Shown: positions 1-6,902, numbered from the stretch's first letter. The stretch is 8,655 nucleotides of DNA from an uncultured Eubacteriales bacterium (GCA_900552775.1 USAP01000068.1:1-8655); one strand, 5' to 3'. Program-made: numbers and translations. Notes: generated by a model from the letters alone, not told the origin.

Positions 1-1632
1 AATAAACCTGAGTTTTTTAACGGTTTCATCCACACTGATTCTCACAAATCGTTTGAAATTATTATCTTTTAATATTTCAAATTTTTCTCCGCTTTCATTT
101 TCACCGACTATTTTGTATTTTTTAATCAGTTTTTGCGGAAGCTTAAATTTTGTCTCTTTTAAAGCATATCTGCATGGCATATTTTGGTAATCACGGTTTA
201 AATCACTGTCAAAAACGAGCCTTATCTCCTTTATCCTTGTATCCTTTAGAAAGGTGTATTCAATAGAGTCTCCTTCGCCGCCTGTCCACAAATTATCTTC
301 ACCGCGTTCAGCTCCGTTTCTCACAATGTCGTCCGAGCACAGCGCCTGTGCGGTAATTTCGGAAACATTTCTTTTTACCCCGGGTATAAAGCAGTCATCG
401 TCAAGCAATATCTGCTGCAGCTTTGAAACGTCAATTTCCTCAATACCGCAATTACATTTTATTGCCTCGGACACCGCCGTTCCGAGAGCCTGACCCAAAA
501 TCGCACATGTTGCCATAACGCGGCTTGAGCTGAGCGCCGCATGAGTCACGCTTATATTTCTGCCGGCAAAAACAAGATTTTCTATATTCTCCGATATCAT
601 TGCACGAAGCGGCAGTCCCCATGGGCTCGGTGCAGGATGATATATTGTGGGATGACCTTTTGTATAATAAAATCCCTCAGGGAAATGGTCGTCCATCGTC
701 CAGCCGGCGTATGCTACGGTATCATCAAAAATTCCGCCTCTTTCTACGTCGTTTTGCGTTACGACATATTTCCCCTTATACCTTCTGCTTTCTCTCTTTC
801 CGGGCAAAAAGCCAATCCATTCAAGCTCCCAATTATCCGCCCCGTGATCTCCGTGATTTTTCATATGATCCCAAACGCCGTAACAAATTTTCAGAAGCTC
901 GTCGCGGCACTTGTCGGTATCGTGTACGGTGTCTCCTTCACCGCCCACTTCAATCCACCAGAAATTGTTTTCAAGATCATGATCCTTAAACGGCAAATCA
1001 TCGTCGCTTTCATACTTATATGCCCATTCGGGCGGAACGAACTCGCTTTTATGCTCTGTTTCGCGAAGCTCGATAAGGCAGCTCATTCCCATTGTCTTTT
1101 TATCCGCTTTGTCGGGCGGAATCGTCTCTCCGAAATCCTTTTTCGCTTCTCTTCCGTACATATATTCCGCTCCGGAAAGCGGCGCCAAAACGGAATCCCC
1201 CGAACAGTCCGCAAAATATTTTGCATACACCTTATGGAATGTTTCCGCATTGGACTGCCATGCGGTAACGCTTTTGATTTTTCCGTTTTCGGTCTCCGCG
1301 TCAAAACAGCTTGAATTTAAAAGCAGCGTTATATTTTTCTCAGATTTGATTTTTCCGTAAAGCACACCGCTCCAGAGAGGATATTTAAGACCCTTGTTAT
1401 AATAAAAGTTTTCAAGCATTATTTCTTCTATAATCCCGGTTTCTCTGTTATCTTTACCGTGTGCGCCGCATACCCACATACGGATTTCCTCTGAGGAATT
1501 GCCGCCGAGCACTGCCCTGTCATGTATGAGCACACATTTAATTCCGTGTCTTGCCGCTGCGATTGCCGTGCACATTCCCGCAAGTCCGCCGCCCACCACA
1601 CAAAGCTCGGTATTGTATTCAATTGTTTTCAA
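1..1632 (-). CDS. FAD-dependent oxidoreductase (FAD_oxidored-like), C-terminus beyond window
   Basis: Reading on the minus strand is open from a TTG start at 1632 to the window edge (544 codons, no stop seen). The TTG is chosen because AGGAG at 1641-1645 lies 8 nt upstream and the Rossmann fold follows at once. Residues 10-19 (LCVVGGGLAG) form the dinucleotide-binding loop for the FAD ADP moiety. A GGNSSEEIR stretch (about 43-51) and a block around residues 355-385 containing NISVTHAALSSSRVM and ATCAILGQALG are characteristic of the PF12831-type FAD oxidoreductase family. From about residue 420 a different, beta-rich segment (WTGGEGDSIEY, IKEIRLVFDSDLN) looks like an appended sandwich module; this is inference. 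No signal peptide is seen, so it is probably cytoplasmic. Substrate and reaction are unknown. It is divergent from, and probably controlled by, the AraC-type gene at 1823. Family confidence is high, function low. Confidence 0.88.
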   Translation of the reverse strand, partial: MKTIEYNTELCVVGGGLAGMCTAIAAARHGIKCVLIHDRAVLGGNSSEEIRMWVCGAHGKDNRETGIIEEIMLENFYYNKGLKYPLWSGVLYGKIKSEKNITLLLNSSCFDAETENGKIKSVTAWQSNAETFHKVYAKYFADCSGDSVLAPLSGAEYMYGREAKKDFGETIPPDKADKKTMGMSCLIELRETEHKSEFVPPEWAYKYESDDDLPFKDHDLENNFWWIEVGGEGDTVHDTDKCRDELLKICYGVWDHMKNHGDHGADNWELEWIGFLPGKRESRRYKGKYVVTQNDVERGGIFDDTVAYAGWTMDDHFPEGFYYTKGHPTIYHPAPSPWGLPLRAMISENIENLVFAGRNISVTHAALSSSRVMATCAILGQALGTAVSEAIKCNCGIEEIDVSKLQQILLDDDCFIPGVKRNVSEITAQALCSDDIVRNGAERGEDNLWTGGEGDSIEYTFLKDTRIKEIRLVFDSDLNRDYQNMPCRYALKETKFKLPQKLIKKYKIVGENESGEKFEILKDNNFKRFVRISVDETVKKLRFI

Positions 1633-1665
1633 AAAAATCACTCCTTTTGCATTTATAGCGATGTA

Positions 1666-1694
1666 TTGACATTTTATCAGCATTGTTTTATAAT
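1666..1694 (+). promoter_or_regulatory. Consensus sigma-A promoter for the AraC-family gene
   Basis: TTGACA at 1666-1671 and TATAAT at 1689-1694 are separated by exactly 17 nt, a perfect match to the vegetative consensus. It points towards the AraC-type gene and predicts a start near 1701, giving a leader of about 120 nt if translation begins at 1823. It overlaps the predicted leftward promoter for the oxidoreductase, so the two RNA polymerase footprints should exclude each other. Confidence 0.72.
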
Positions 1695-1697
1695 TAC

Positions 1698-1725
1698 AGT
1701 ATAGCACTTTAAAATCAAACGGCAA
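1698..1725 (-). promoter_or_regulatory. Candidate promoter for the FAD oxidoreductase gene
   Basis: Read on the minus strand, TTGCCG (1725-1720) and TATACT (1703-1698) are 16 nt apart, a reasonable but weaker sigma-A match than the facing promoter. Predicted start is near 1691, leaving a leader of about 60 nt before the TTG at 1632. A weaker promoter beside an AraC-type gene fits activation by that regulator; this is inference. Confidence 0.45.
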
Positions 1726-1773
1726 TACCATATCATGTGGCAAAAGTATGTATTCGTGCAAAGTCGAGCATTT

Positions 1774-1796
1774 AACACGAAATTTCATTTCACGTT
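1774..1796. repeat. Interrupted palindrome, possible operator
   Basis: The arms AAC-nn-GAAAT and ATTTC-nn-GTT are perfectly complementary around a 3-nt centre, giving a 23-bp dyad. It sits downstream of the strong rightward promoter and upstream of the preferred regulator start at 1823, where a bound protein could block the regulator's own transcription. AraC proteins more often bind direct repeats, so the assignment is tentative. Confidence 0.3.
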
Positions 1797-1822
1797 ATGC
1801 CTTCGGCGGAATGGAGATTATT

Positions 1823-2641
1823 ATGGAAATAACCCTGGAGAACATTACAAATTATATTGATTTTTTAATAAAAAGCGGTCTTCAAGTCACGGTTCACGGC
1901 AGAATTGCCGCATTCGGCGGATTGTATCGCTACAATATACATAAAAACGATTATTGCCGTGCCGTAAAACGTGATAATGCTTTGTTTGAAAAATGTATAA
2001 AACAGCAGAAAAAAGTTTTGGCTCACTGCTGCGGAAAAAGCTTTTTCGGCACTTGTCATGCATGCGTGAGTGAGTTTATTTACCCCATACGCGCAGGCTT
2101 TATTTCCGTAAGCGGATATTTTGAAAATACGCCCGAAAACGCAAAAAAGCTTTCCGATTTTATAAACGGAGAGAACACGGTTTCCGCCGACGTTCTTTCA
2201 AAACGCGTTTATCTCAAGACGGAAATTCCCGATAAATCTCAAATTGACACTTTGCTTATTCCGCTTGTATGCATGTGCGACAATTTTTTCTCTGCCGAAA
2301 TTCTTGAAAATATAAGCTTTTTTGACTCTGTTGCGGCTTACATAGCAGAAAACTATACTCAGAATATTACAATGAGCACCCTTTCGCGCCGCTTCGGCTA
2401 CAGTGTATCAACACTGAGCCATATGTTTAAAAAGGAAAGCGGTAAAACACTTCCGCAATATATAGAAGATATACGTCTGAACGAAGCATGCAGACTTCTC
2501 GAACACACCGAGCACACAGTAAGCGAAATTGCATTTTCACTCGGCTTTTGCTCTGCCAATTACTTTTCCGGAATATTTAAAAAAAGAATCGGATTATCTC
2601 CGATTCGGTACAGAAAAAAGATATGCTTTGAAAAAGCATAA
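1823..2641 (+). CDS. AraC-family transcriptional regulator with PocR-like sensor domain
   Basis: This is a one-component cytoplasmic regulator of 272 residues from ATG 1823. That start is preferred because GGAG at 1813-1816 lies 6 nt upstream; an in-frame ATG at 1748 would add 25 residues but has no ribosome binding site. Residues about 10-115 resemble the PocR ligand-binding domain, with a cysteine-rich pattern (Cys 45, 58, 69, 70, 78, 81) and NDYCRAV, KCIKQQKK and GTCHACVSEFIYPI. Residues about 168-268 form the two-helix-turn-helix AraC DNA-binding domain: ITMSTLSRRFGYSVSTLSHMFK is followed by VSEIAFSLGFCSANYFSGIFKK and GLSPIRYR. PocR domains in other bacteria are linked to sensing small organic molecules such as diols; the ligand here is unknown. 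Divergence from the FAD oxidoreductase suggests that gene is its target. A hairpin terminator follows 41 nt after the stop. Confidence 0.9.
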   Translation: MEITLENITNYIDFLIKSGLQVTVHGRIAAFGGLYRYNIHKNDYCRAVKRDNALFEKCIKQQKKVLAHCCGKSFFGTCHACVSEFIYPIRAGFISVSGYFENTPENAKKLSDFINGENTVSADVLSKRVYLKTEIPDKSQIDTLLIPLVCMCDNFFSAEILENISFFDSVAAYIAENYTQNITMSTLSRRFGYSVSTLSHMFKKESGKTLPQYIEDIRLNEACRLLEHTEHTVSEIAFSLGFCSANYFSGIFKKRIGLSPIRYRKKICFEKA

Positions 2642-2675
2642 AGCAATCAAATCTTTTCCCTGCTTTCAATAATGT

Positions 2676-2705
2676 ACCGTAGGGGCGACACTGCGTGGTC
2701 GCCCG
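2676..2705. repeat. Dispersed 30-bp hairpin repeat, copy 1
   Basis: This 30-bp element begins ACCGTAGGGGCGAC and ends GTGGTCGCCCG. It matches the element at 6774-6803 at 28 of 30 positions. The core is an inverted repeat (GGGCGAC/GTCGCCC). Similar short GC-rich hairpins are common between genes in Clostridia. Here it is joined to a T tract and serves as the terminator after the AraC-type gene. Confidence 0.75.
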
Positions 2706-2714
2706 TTTTTTTTT
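2683..2714 (+). terminator. Rho-independent terminator after the AraC-family gene
   Basis: GGGCGAC (2683-2689) pairs with GTCGCCC (2698-2704) across an 8-nt loop. One G and nine consecutive T residues (2706-2714) follow. It ends the regulator transcript 41 nt after its stop and insulates the germination operon, whose promoter begins at 2731. Confidence 0.8.
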
Positions 2715-2730
2715 GGCTTTTTTATTTACT

Positions 2731-2759
2731 GCATAAAATTTCCGCAAACGGAAACAATA
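2731..2759 (+). promoter_or_regulatory. Candidate forespore (sigma-F/sigma-G type) promoter for the ger operon
   Basis: GCATA at 2731-2735 fits the sigma-F -35 consensus GYWTA. GGAAACAATA at 2750-2759 fits every position of the -10 consensus GGNRANAHTR. The spacer is 14 nt, about one short of the usual value. Sigma-F and sigma-G promoters overlap in sequence, and GerA-type receptors are known to be forespore-expressed, so the match fits the downstream genes. The predicted start falls very near the Shine-Dalgarno sequence at 2766-2771, giving an unusually short leader, which tempers confidence. No good sigma-A promoter is seen in this gap. Confidence 0.5.
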
Positions 2760-2780
2760 TCTTTCGGGAGGCGGAGATTT

Positions 2781-4337
2781 ATGCTGAAAAAATGGATTAA
2801 AAAAATAAACGGTCTGAAAAAAAACGGCTGCGAAACAGCGGAAGACACGAAAAAAACGGCAATTTCCAAAAATCTCGAAAAGAACATAGAGGCGCTGCGC
2901 ACACTCACCGGGAACAGCAACGACATTGTTATAAGGCAGTTCAGCGCCGGCGGAAGGGCCGCTGCGGTAATATACACAGACGGCCTTTCGGACTCCGACA
3001 TCATCGAAGGCAGCATCATAAAAATGCTGATGTACGGCACGCAGACAAAGGAAATACGTACGGCGCAGGACATTGCGGAGCAGCTTATAGTTGCAAGCGA
3101 GGTTAAACGCGCCGAAACGCTTGAAGAGATTGCCGCAGGCTTTCTCTCTGCCGACGCCGCGCTTTTGTGCGACGGATTTCAAACGGGCTTTATAATAAAC
3201 GCGAAAGGGTTTGAAAAACGCTCTGTGGACACTCCGCAGACGGACTCCGTCATACGAGGCGCGCGCGAGGCATTTATCGAAAATATGCGCACAAACACCG
3301 CGCTTATCCGCCGCCGCATAAAATCCCCGACCCTTACGGCGGAGGGCATGAAGGCAGGCAGAAAAACAAAGAGCGACATAACGCTTATGTATCTGCGCGA
3401 CGTTGTAAACCCTAAGCTCCCAAAGCTTATTAAAGAGCGCATTTCGAAGATGGACATAGACGGAATTTTGGACTCGGGCTACATTCAGCAGTTTTTGGAG
3501 GACAACCGGAAGTCGGTTTTTTCGACCGTGGGCAGCACGGAAAAGCCCGATATTGCCGCGGCGAAGATTTTGGAGGGGAGAGTTGCCGTTATTGTGGACG
3601 GCTCGCCATTTGTGCTCACGGCGCCGATGTATTTTGAAGAGAGTTTCCAGTCACCGGAGGACTACTATATTCATCCGGTTTCCGCAACGCTTCAGAGAAT
3701 AATCCGGTATCTTTCTTTTTTTATAAGCATTCTGGCGCTGCCGGGGTATGTTGCGCTGACGTCTTTTCATCATGAAATGATTCCGATGAATCTGCTTTTC
3801 ACCATGGCGGAGGCGAACGCAGGCACACCGTTTCCGAGCATTGTTGACGCATTTTTGATGATTGTGGTGTTTGAAATTTTAAAAGAGGCCGGTGTGCGGC
3901 TCCCGAAACCCGTGGGGCAGGCGGTGAGCATAGTGGGCGCGCTTGTTATAGGAGAAACCGCCGTTTCGGCAGGTCTTATAGGCGCGCCGATGGTAATTGC
4001 CGTGGCGATTACCGCCGTTACGGCTTTTGCAACGCCGAATCTCACAAATGCGATTGTGGTTATACGCTATATTCTGCTTTTCCTTGCGGCATTTATGGGC
4101 GGTTTCGGGATAACGCTGGGTCTTTTGGCTCTGTTTGTGCATCTTTCGTCTTTAAAATCGTTCGGCACACCGTTTTTGGCGCCGTTTGTGCCGGTTAGAT
4201 TAGGGGATCTTAAGGACTCGGTGTGGCGCGTGCCGCTGCGGCTGATGCTGACAAGACCCGAAAAGCTTTCGAAAACAAATCCCGTGAGACAAAAATATTC
4301 TGCCCCTCCGGAGGTGAACGGCGATGAAAAAAATTAA
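2781..4337 (+). CDS. Spore germination receptor subunit A (GerAA/GerKA family)
   Basis: This is the A subunit of a nutrient germinant receptor in the spore inner membrane, 518 residues, the usual family size. ATG 2781 has GGGAGG (2766-2771) upstream. Residues 1-40 are lysine-rich and polar. Residues about 45-295 form the large cytoplasmic domain, with the family signature RGAREAFIENMRTNTALIRR (159-178). From about 305 the protein is hydrophobic, with roughly five membrane segments: 307-328, about 352-366, 380-402, 404-416 and 424-453. Conserved LPGYVAL (319-325) and PFPSIVDAFLMIVVFEILKE (350-369) lie in this part. The tail from 454 is polar. A-type subunits form oligomers and work with B and C subunits to trigger germination in response to nutrients; the ligand cannot be predicted. 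It is first in a four-gene operon and overlaps subunit C by 14 nt. Confidence 0.96.
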   Translation: MLKKWIKKINGLKKNGCETAEDTKKTAISKNLEKNIEALRTLTGNSNDIVIRQFSAGGRAAAVIYTDGLSDSDIIEGSIIKMLMYGTQTKEIRTAQDIAEQLIVASEVKRAETLEEIAAGFLSADAALLCDGFQTGFIINAKGFEKRSVDTPQTDSVIRGAREAFIENMRTNTALIRRRIKSPTLTAEGMKAGRKTKSDITLMYLRDVVNPKLPKLIKERISKMDIDGILDSGYIQQFLEDNRKSVFSTVGSTEKPDIAAAKILEGRVAVIVDGSPFVLTAPMYFEESFQSPEDYYIHPVSATLQRIIRYLSFFISILALPGYVALTSFHHEMIPMNLLFTMAEANAGTPFPSIVDAFLMIVVFEILKEAGVRLPKPVGQAVSIVGALVIGETAVSAGLIGAPMVIAVAITAVTAFATPNLTNAIVVIRYILLFLAAFMGGFGITLGLLALFVHLSSLKSFGTPFLAPFVPVRLGDLKDSVWRVPLRLMLTRPEKLSKTNPVRQKYSAPPEVNGDEKN

Positions 4338-5481
4338 GCTTTTGGCATGTATTATGAGCGTTCTGCTTTTAAGCGGATGCTGGGGCAGCCGCGAACTTGA
4401 AGATATTGCAATAGTTTTGGGAATTGCCATAGGCAGGGAGGACGACGGCAGGCTGTGCGCGGTTTCCCAGATAATTATCCCTTCAAACGTCGGGATAGGC
4501 GAGTCGGGCGGCGGAGACAGCAGCAATGCATACACAAATTACTATACCTCGAGCGAGCATCTCGGAAACTGCCTTCAGGATATTTCGCGCCGCTGCGGCA
4601 AAGACGTGTATCTTTCGCACGACCTTATAATTCTGTTTGACAAGACGGTGGCAGCGGAGGGAATTTATAATTATCTTGACTATTTCATGCGCGACAATGA
4701 GCTTCGCATAAACGTCTCCGTGCTTGTGGCGGACGGCGATATTGCCGACATCATGGACACCACATCGGAGCTTATGAAGACACCGGCTGTCAACATGGCG
4801 GCTTTGGCGGACCGCATGGCGGTGGTCTCCGAATGGGAAAAAGTTACGGTTTTGGACTTTGTGGAAAACATGATGCTGCAGCAGAAGGGAACGGCGGTGC
4901 CGTGTGTTTCGCTTTCGGAAAACTCCGGCAAGGACGAACTTTTTATAAAAGGGTGCGCGGTTTTCTCGGGTGACAAAATGGTCGGCGAAATAAACACTGA
5001 GGAGACAAAGGGCATTTTGTGGCTTACGGACAAGATGAGCTCGGTTGATATCATGCTGAAATTTGATGACAACGAAATGGGCGTGGACGTCAAGCGCGCC
5101 AAAACAAAGCTGAGCGTTGAAGAAGACGAAAACGGGGAAATTTATTTTAAGGCGAAAATCAGCGCGGACGTGCATCTTATAACGGACGCGGACGATATCT
5201 TAAAAACCATGGGCAGGGACGCCGTGCGTGCAAAGCTTAACGCCGCCATTGCCGACCAGGTCAACACATCGCTTGACAGAATGCGCGCCATGGGGGTGGA
5301 CGTTTTCGGTCTCGGAGACAAAATTTACAAGAGAAAGCCGAAGCTTTGGAAAGAGTATGCCGGAACTTGGGCGGAGCGGTTCAAAAAAACGTATGTTGAA
5401 ATTGAGGTGGATTCCTCGGTGCAGGAGTCGGGCAGCGTTGCGGGGAGTGCGAAAAAAGCAGGGGAGGCGAACTTGAAGTGA
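4324..5481 (+). CDS. Spore germination receptor lipoprotein subunit C (Ger(x)C family)
   Basis: This is the C subunit of the germinant receptor, 385 residues, a normal length. ATG 4324 has an excellent GGAGGTGA (4310-4317) 6 nt upstream, inside the end of subunit A. Residues 1-19 are a lipoprotein signal peptide: KKIK, a hydrophobic stretch, and lipobox LSGC with Cys19 as the predicted lipidated residue. The mature protein begins CWGSRELEDIAIVLGIAIG, the hallmark of the Ger(x)C family (usually CW.xRELND). The rest is soluble and would sit on the outer face of the spore inner membrane. Residues about 95-230 carry the middle domain and about 230-370 the B3/GerAC-like C-terminal domain, with ISADVHLITDAD and VFGLGDKIYKRKPKLWK. 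The last 20 residues are Ser/Gly/Ala/Lys-rich and probably disordered. It overlaps the next gene by 4 nt, indicating translational coupling. Confidence 0.95.
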   Translation: MKKIKLLACIMSVLLLSGCWGSRELEDIAIVLGIAIGREDDGRLCAVSQIIIPSNVGIGESGGGDSSNAYTNYYTSSEHLGNCLQDISRRCGKDVYLSHDLIILFDKTVAAEGIYNYLDYFMRDNELRINVSVLVADGDIADIMDTTSELMKTPAVNMAALADRMAVVSEWEKVTVLDFVENMMLQQKGTAVPCVSLSENSGKDELFIKGCAVFSGDKMVGEINTEETKGILWLTDKMSSVDIMLKFDDNEMGVDVKRAKTKLSVEEDENGEIYFKAKISADVHLITDADDILKTMGRDAVRAKLNAAIADQVNTSLDRMRAMGVDVFGLGDKIYKRKPKLWKEYAGTWAERFKKTYVEIEVDSSVQESGSVAGSAKKAGEANLK

Positions 5482-6548
5482 TAAGAAAAACGGATCTTAT
5501 GTTCTCGGCTGCGGCAATCATGCAGGGAACGCTGCTTTTTACAACCATAATATCGGGCGTTATGGGCAGGGAAAGCTGGTTGGCGTTTGCCGCGGCAATG
5601 ATTCCGGGCGTTTTGACGGCGCTTATGTACGGCGCAATGCTTGAGAAGTTCCCCGGAAAAAACCTTTTCGGCATTTTCGAAAACGTCTTTCCAAAGTGGT
5701 TTTCAAAGACGCTGTGCGTTTTCTACACTCTGTATTTTCTCTGCGCCGCGGCTTTTAACATGAACAGCGTTTCAAAGTTTTTTATAGGCTATATAACGCC
5801 CGAAACACCCTCTGCCGCCATAACGGTTTCAATGATTTTTGTGTGCGCTCTCGGTGTTAAATCGGGCTATGAAAACATAATGCGCATGAGCGTGATTATT
5901 GTTGTTTTCACCGCAATTTTTGTGGTTTTAAACTATGTTTTGCTGATATCGCAGATGAACCCCGAAAATTTTATGCCGTTTTTCACAAAATCGGCAGCCG
6001 AATACACACAGAGCGTTCACACGTCCTGGTGCGAGCCGTTCGGGGAAATTCTTGCGCTTACGATGTTTGCGCAAAGCTTTGAAAAAGGCGGCATAAAAAA
6101 AGCCCTTTGGCGCGGCGCGCTTTTGGGCGGAGTGATTCTTCTTGTAATAATTGTGCGCGCGGTGGCGGTTTTGGGCGTTACGCTTTCGATAGCGAGCGTG
6201 CCGTCATACGAAACGCTGCGCATGATAGACGTTAAAAACACGCTGACGCGCATAGAAACACTCGATTCGTTCGTGATAGCAGGCGCCTGCTTTTTCAGAA
6301 TAGCACTCATTTTTGCCGCGGCGGTACGCGCCGAGGAGCAGACGGCAGGCATAAAAAAATCTTCATCGCTTGTATTTGTCACGGGCGCGCTTATAGCGTG
6401 TCTTGCGGAGCTTTCGTTTGAGTCGGGATTTGACGGAATGAGATGGGGCGCGAATTATCTCGCGTTTGCGTCAACGCCGTTTGTTATAATTATTCCGCTT
6501 GTAACGCTGATTTTTGCGGGAGGTAAGAAAAAATGCTTGTCACAATAG
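5478..6548 (+). CDS. Spore germination receptor permease subunit B (GerAB/GerKB, Spore_permease family)
   Basis: This is the B subunit of the germinant receptor, an integral inner-membrane protein of the amino acid-polyamine-organocation superfamily. In studied receptors this subunit binds the germinant. It has 356 residues, normal for the family. Translation starts at GTG 5478, which overlaps the TGA of subunit C (GTGA). GGGGAGG (5461-5467) lies 10 nt upstream. About ten hydrophobic helices are visible, beginning near residues 8-28, 33-53, 78-100, 111-127, 136-158, 185-197, 212-238, 264-287, 298-316 and 331-349. MNPENFMPFF (159-168) is the loop that commonly follows helix five in this family. 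The C-terminal tail is short and lysine-rich. Residues for ligand specificity cannot be assigned by eye. The next gene overlaps by 16 nt. Confidence 0.94.
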   Translation: MIRKTDLMFSAAAIMQGTLLFTTIISGVMGRESWLAFAAAMIPGVLTALMYGAMLEKFPGKNLFGIFENVFPKWFSKTLCVFYTLYFLCAAAFNMNSVSKFFIGYITPETPSAAITVSMIFVCALGVKSGYENIMRMSVIIVVFTAIFVVLNYVLLISQMNPENFMPFFTKSAAEYTQSVHTSWCEPFGEILALTMFAQSFEKGGIKKALWRGALLGGVILLVIIVRAVAVLGVTLSIASVPSYETLRMIDVKNTLTRIETLDSFVIAGACFFRIALIFAAAVRAEEQTAGIKKSSSLVFVTGALIACLAELSFESGFDGMRWGANYLAFASTPFVIIIPLVTLIFAGGKKKCLSQ

Positions 6549-6745
6549 CTTTTTTTGCCTGTATCTGGGCGGCGGATTTCAAAAAAACAAAGGGCAGCGT
6601 GAGAGAACGCGCCGTGTTTTTGACGCTTTTTGCCGTTTCTCTCACACTTGCCCTTCTGATTTCAAGCGGTGTAATGCATGGGTCGGTTATTGATTTTTTG
6701 GAGTATATAATGAATGCGATGCATTTGCATTATCGCTCGGCATAG
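6533..6745 (+). CDS. Small two-helix membrane protein, D-protein-like germination receptor accessory
   Basis: This is a 70-residue protein from ATG 6533, with GGGAGG (6518-6523) 9 nt upstream, inside the end of subunit B. Residues 2-15 are hydrophobic (LVTIAFFACIWAAD). A basic loop follows (FKKTKGSVRER, 16-26), then a second helix (AVFLTLFAVSLTLALLISSG, 27-46) and an amphipathic tail. Bacillus germinant receptor operons often include small two-helix 'D proteins' of similar size that modulate germination. Operon position, the 16-nt overlap with subunit B, and topology support the same role here. Family membership rests on size, topology and context, not a motif. The last residues (HLHYRSA) lie next to repeat-like DNA, so the end may have been altered by repeat insertion. 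Confidence 0.72.
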   Translation: MLVTIAFFACIWAADFKKTKGSVRERAVFLTLFAVSLTLALLISSGVMHGSVIDFLEYIMNAMHLHYRSA

Positions 6746-6773
6746 TCACTCACGCTTGTTCGCTCCTAAAACG

Positions 6774-6803
6774 ACCGTAGGGGCGACCCTGTGTGGTCGC
6801 CCG
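6774..6803. repeat. Dispersed 30-bp hairpin repeat, copy 2
   Basis: This is the second copy of the element at 2676-2705, differing at two bases. Its inverted repeat is longer, GGGCGACC (6781-6788) pairing with GGTCGCCC (6795-6802) across a 6-nt loop. It lacks a strong T tract (GTGTTTGC follows). It lies 28 nt after the last gene of the ger operon and may stabilise or weakly terminate that transcript. With copy 1 it brackets the operon. Confidence 0.75.
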
Positions 6804-6828
6804 TGTTTGCATTCGGCGCTCCGCTTAC

Positions 6829-6846
6829 GAAACGGCAAGCCGTTTC
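6829..6846. repeat. Perfect short inverted repeat
   Basis: GAAACGGC (6829-6836) and GCCGTTTC (6839-6846) are perfect inverted arms around AA. It lies between the dispersed repeat and the next hairpin, in a 145-nt block (6746-6890) that contains only repeat-like hairpins and no credible gene. No T tract follows, so termination is not claimed. Confidence 0.55.
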
Positions 6847-6860
6847 TACCCTCATATCGT

Positions 6861-6890
6861 CGGAACGTACTTCGCTTCGTTCCGGTTTTT
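6861..6890 (+). terminator. Candidate terminator after the ger operon
   Basis: CGGAACG (6861-6867) pairs with CGTTCCG (6878-6884) across a 10-nt loop; G and five T residues (6886-6890) follow. It is the best rho-independent terminator candidate between the ger operon and the small RNA promoter at 6903. The hairpin may itself belong to a composite repeat. Confidence 0.5.
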
Positions 6891-6902
6891 GAAATAAAAA
6901 CA

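Noticed and set aside
541..1314. Long plus-strand open frame of 257 codons
   Set aside because: It lies fully antisense to the FAD oxidoreductase frame, which has recognisable motifs throughout; the plus-strand translation looks like no protein family and has no ribosome binding site.
1748..1822. Upstream in-frame ATG of the AraC-family gene
   Set aside because: It has no Shine-Dalgarno sequence, and the added 25 residues would include the 23-bp dyad; ATG 1823 has GGAG at good spacing.
2587..2605. Hairpin AATCGGA/TCCGATT near the end of the AraC-family gene
   Set aside because: It falls in codons for the conserved GLSPIRYR segment and has no T tract, so it is best explained by coding constraint or chance.
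2623..2639. Hairpin ATGCTTT/AAAGCAT at the AraC-family stop codon
   Set aside because: It is AT-rich, short and without a T tract; the terminator at 2683-2714 is far better.
2577..3182. Minus-strand open frame of 201 codons opposite the AraC gene end and subunit A
   Set aside because: It crosses a terminator and promoter region, is rich in Phe, Cys and Arg as expected of an antisense shadow, and overlaps the well-supported germination gene.
4483..5175. Minus-strand open frame of 230 codons opposite subunit C
   Set aside because: It is an antisense shadow of a clear Ger(x)C gene, with no ribosome binding site and no recognisable domain.
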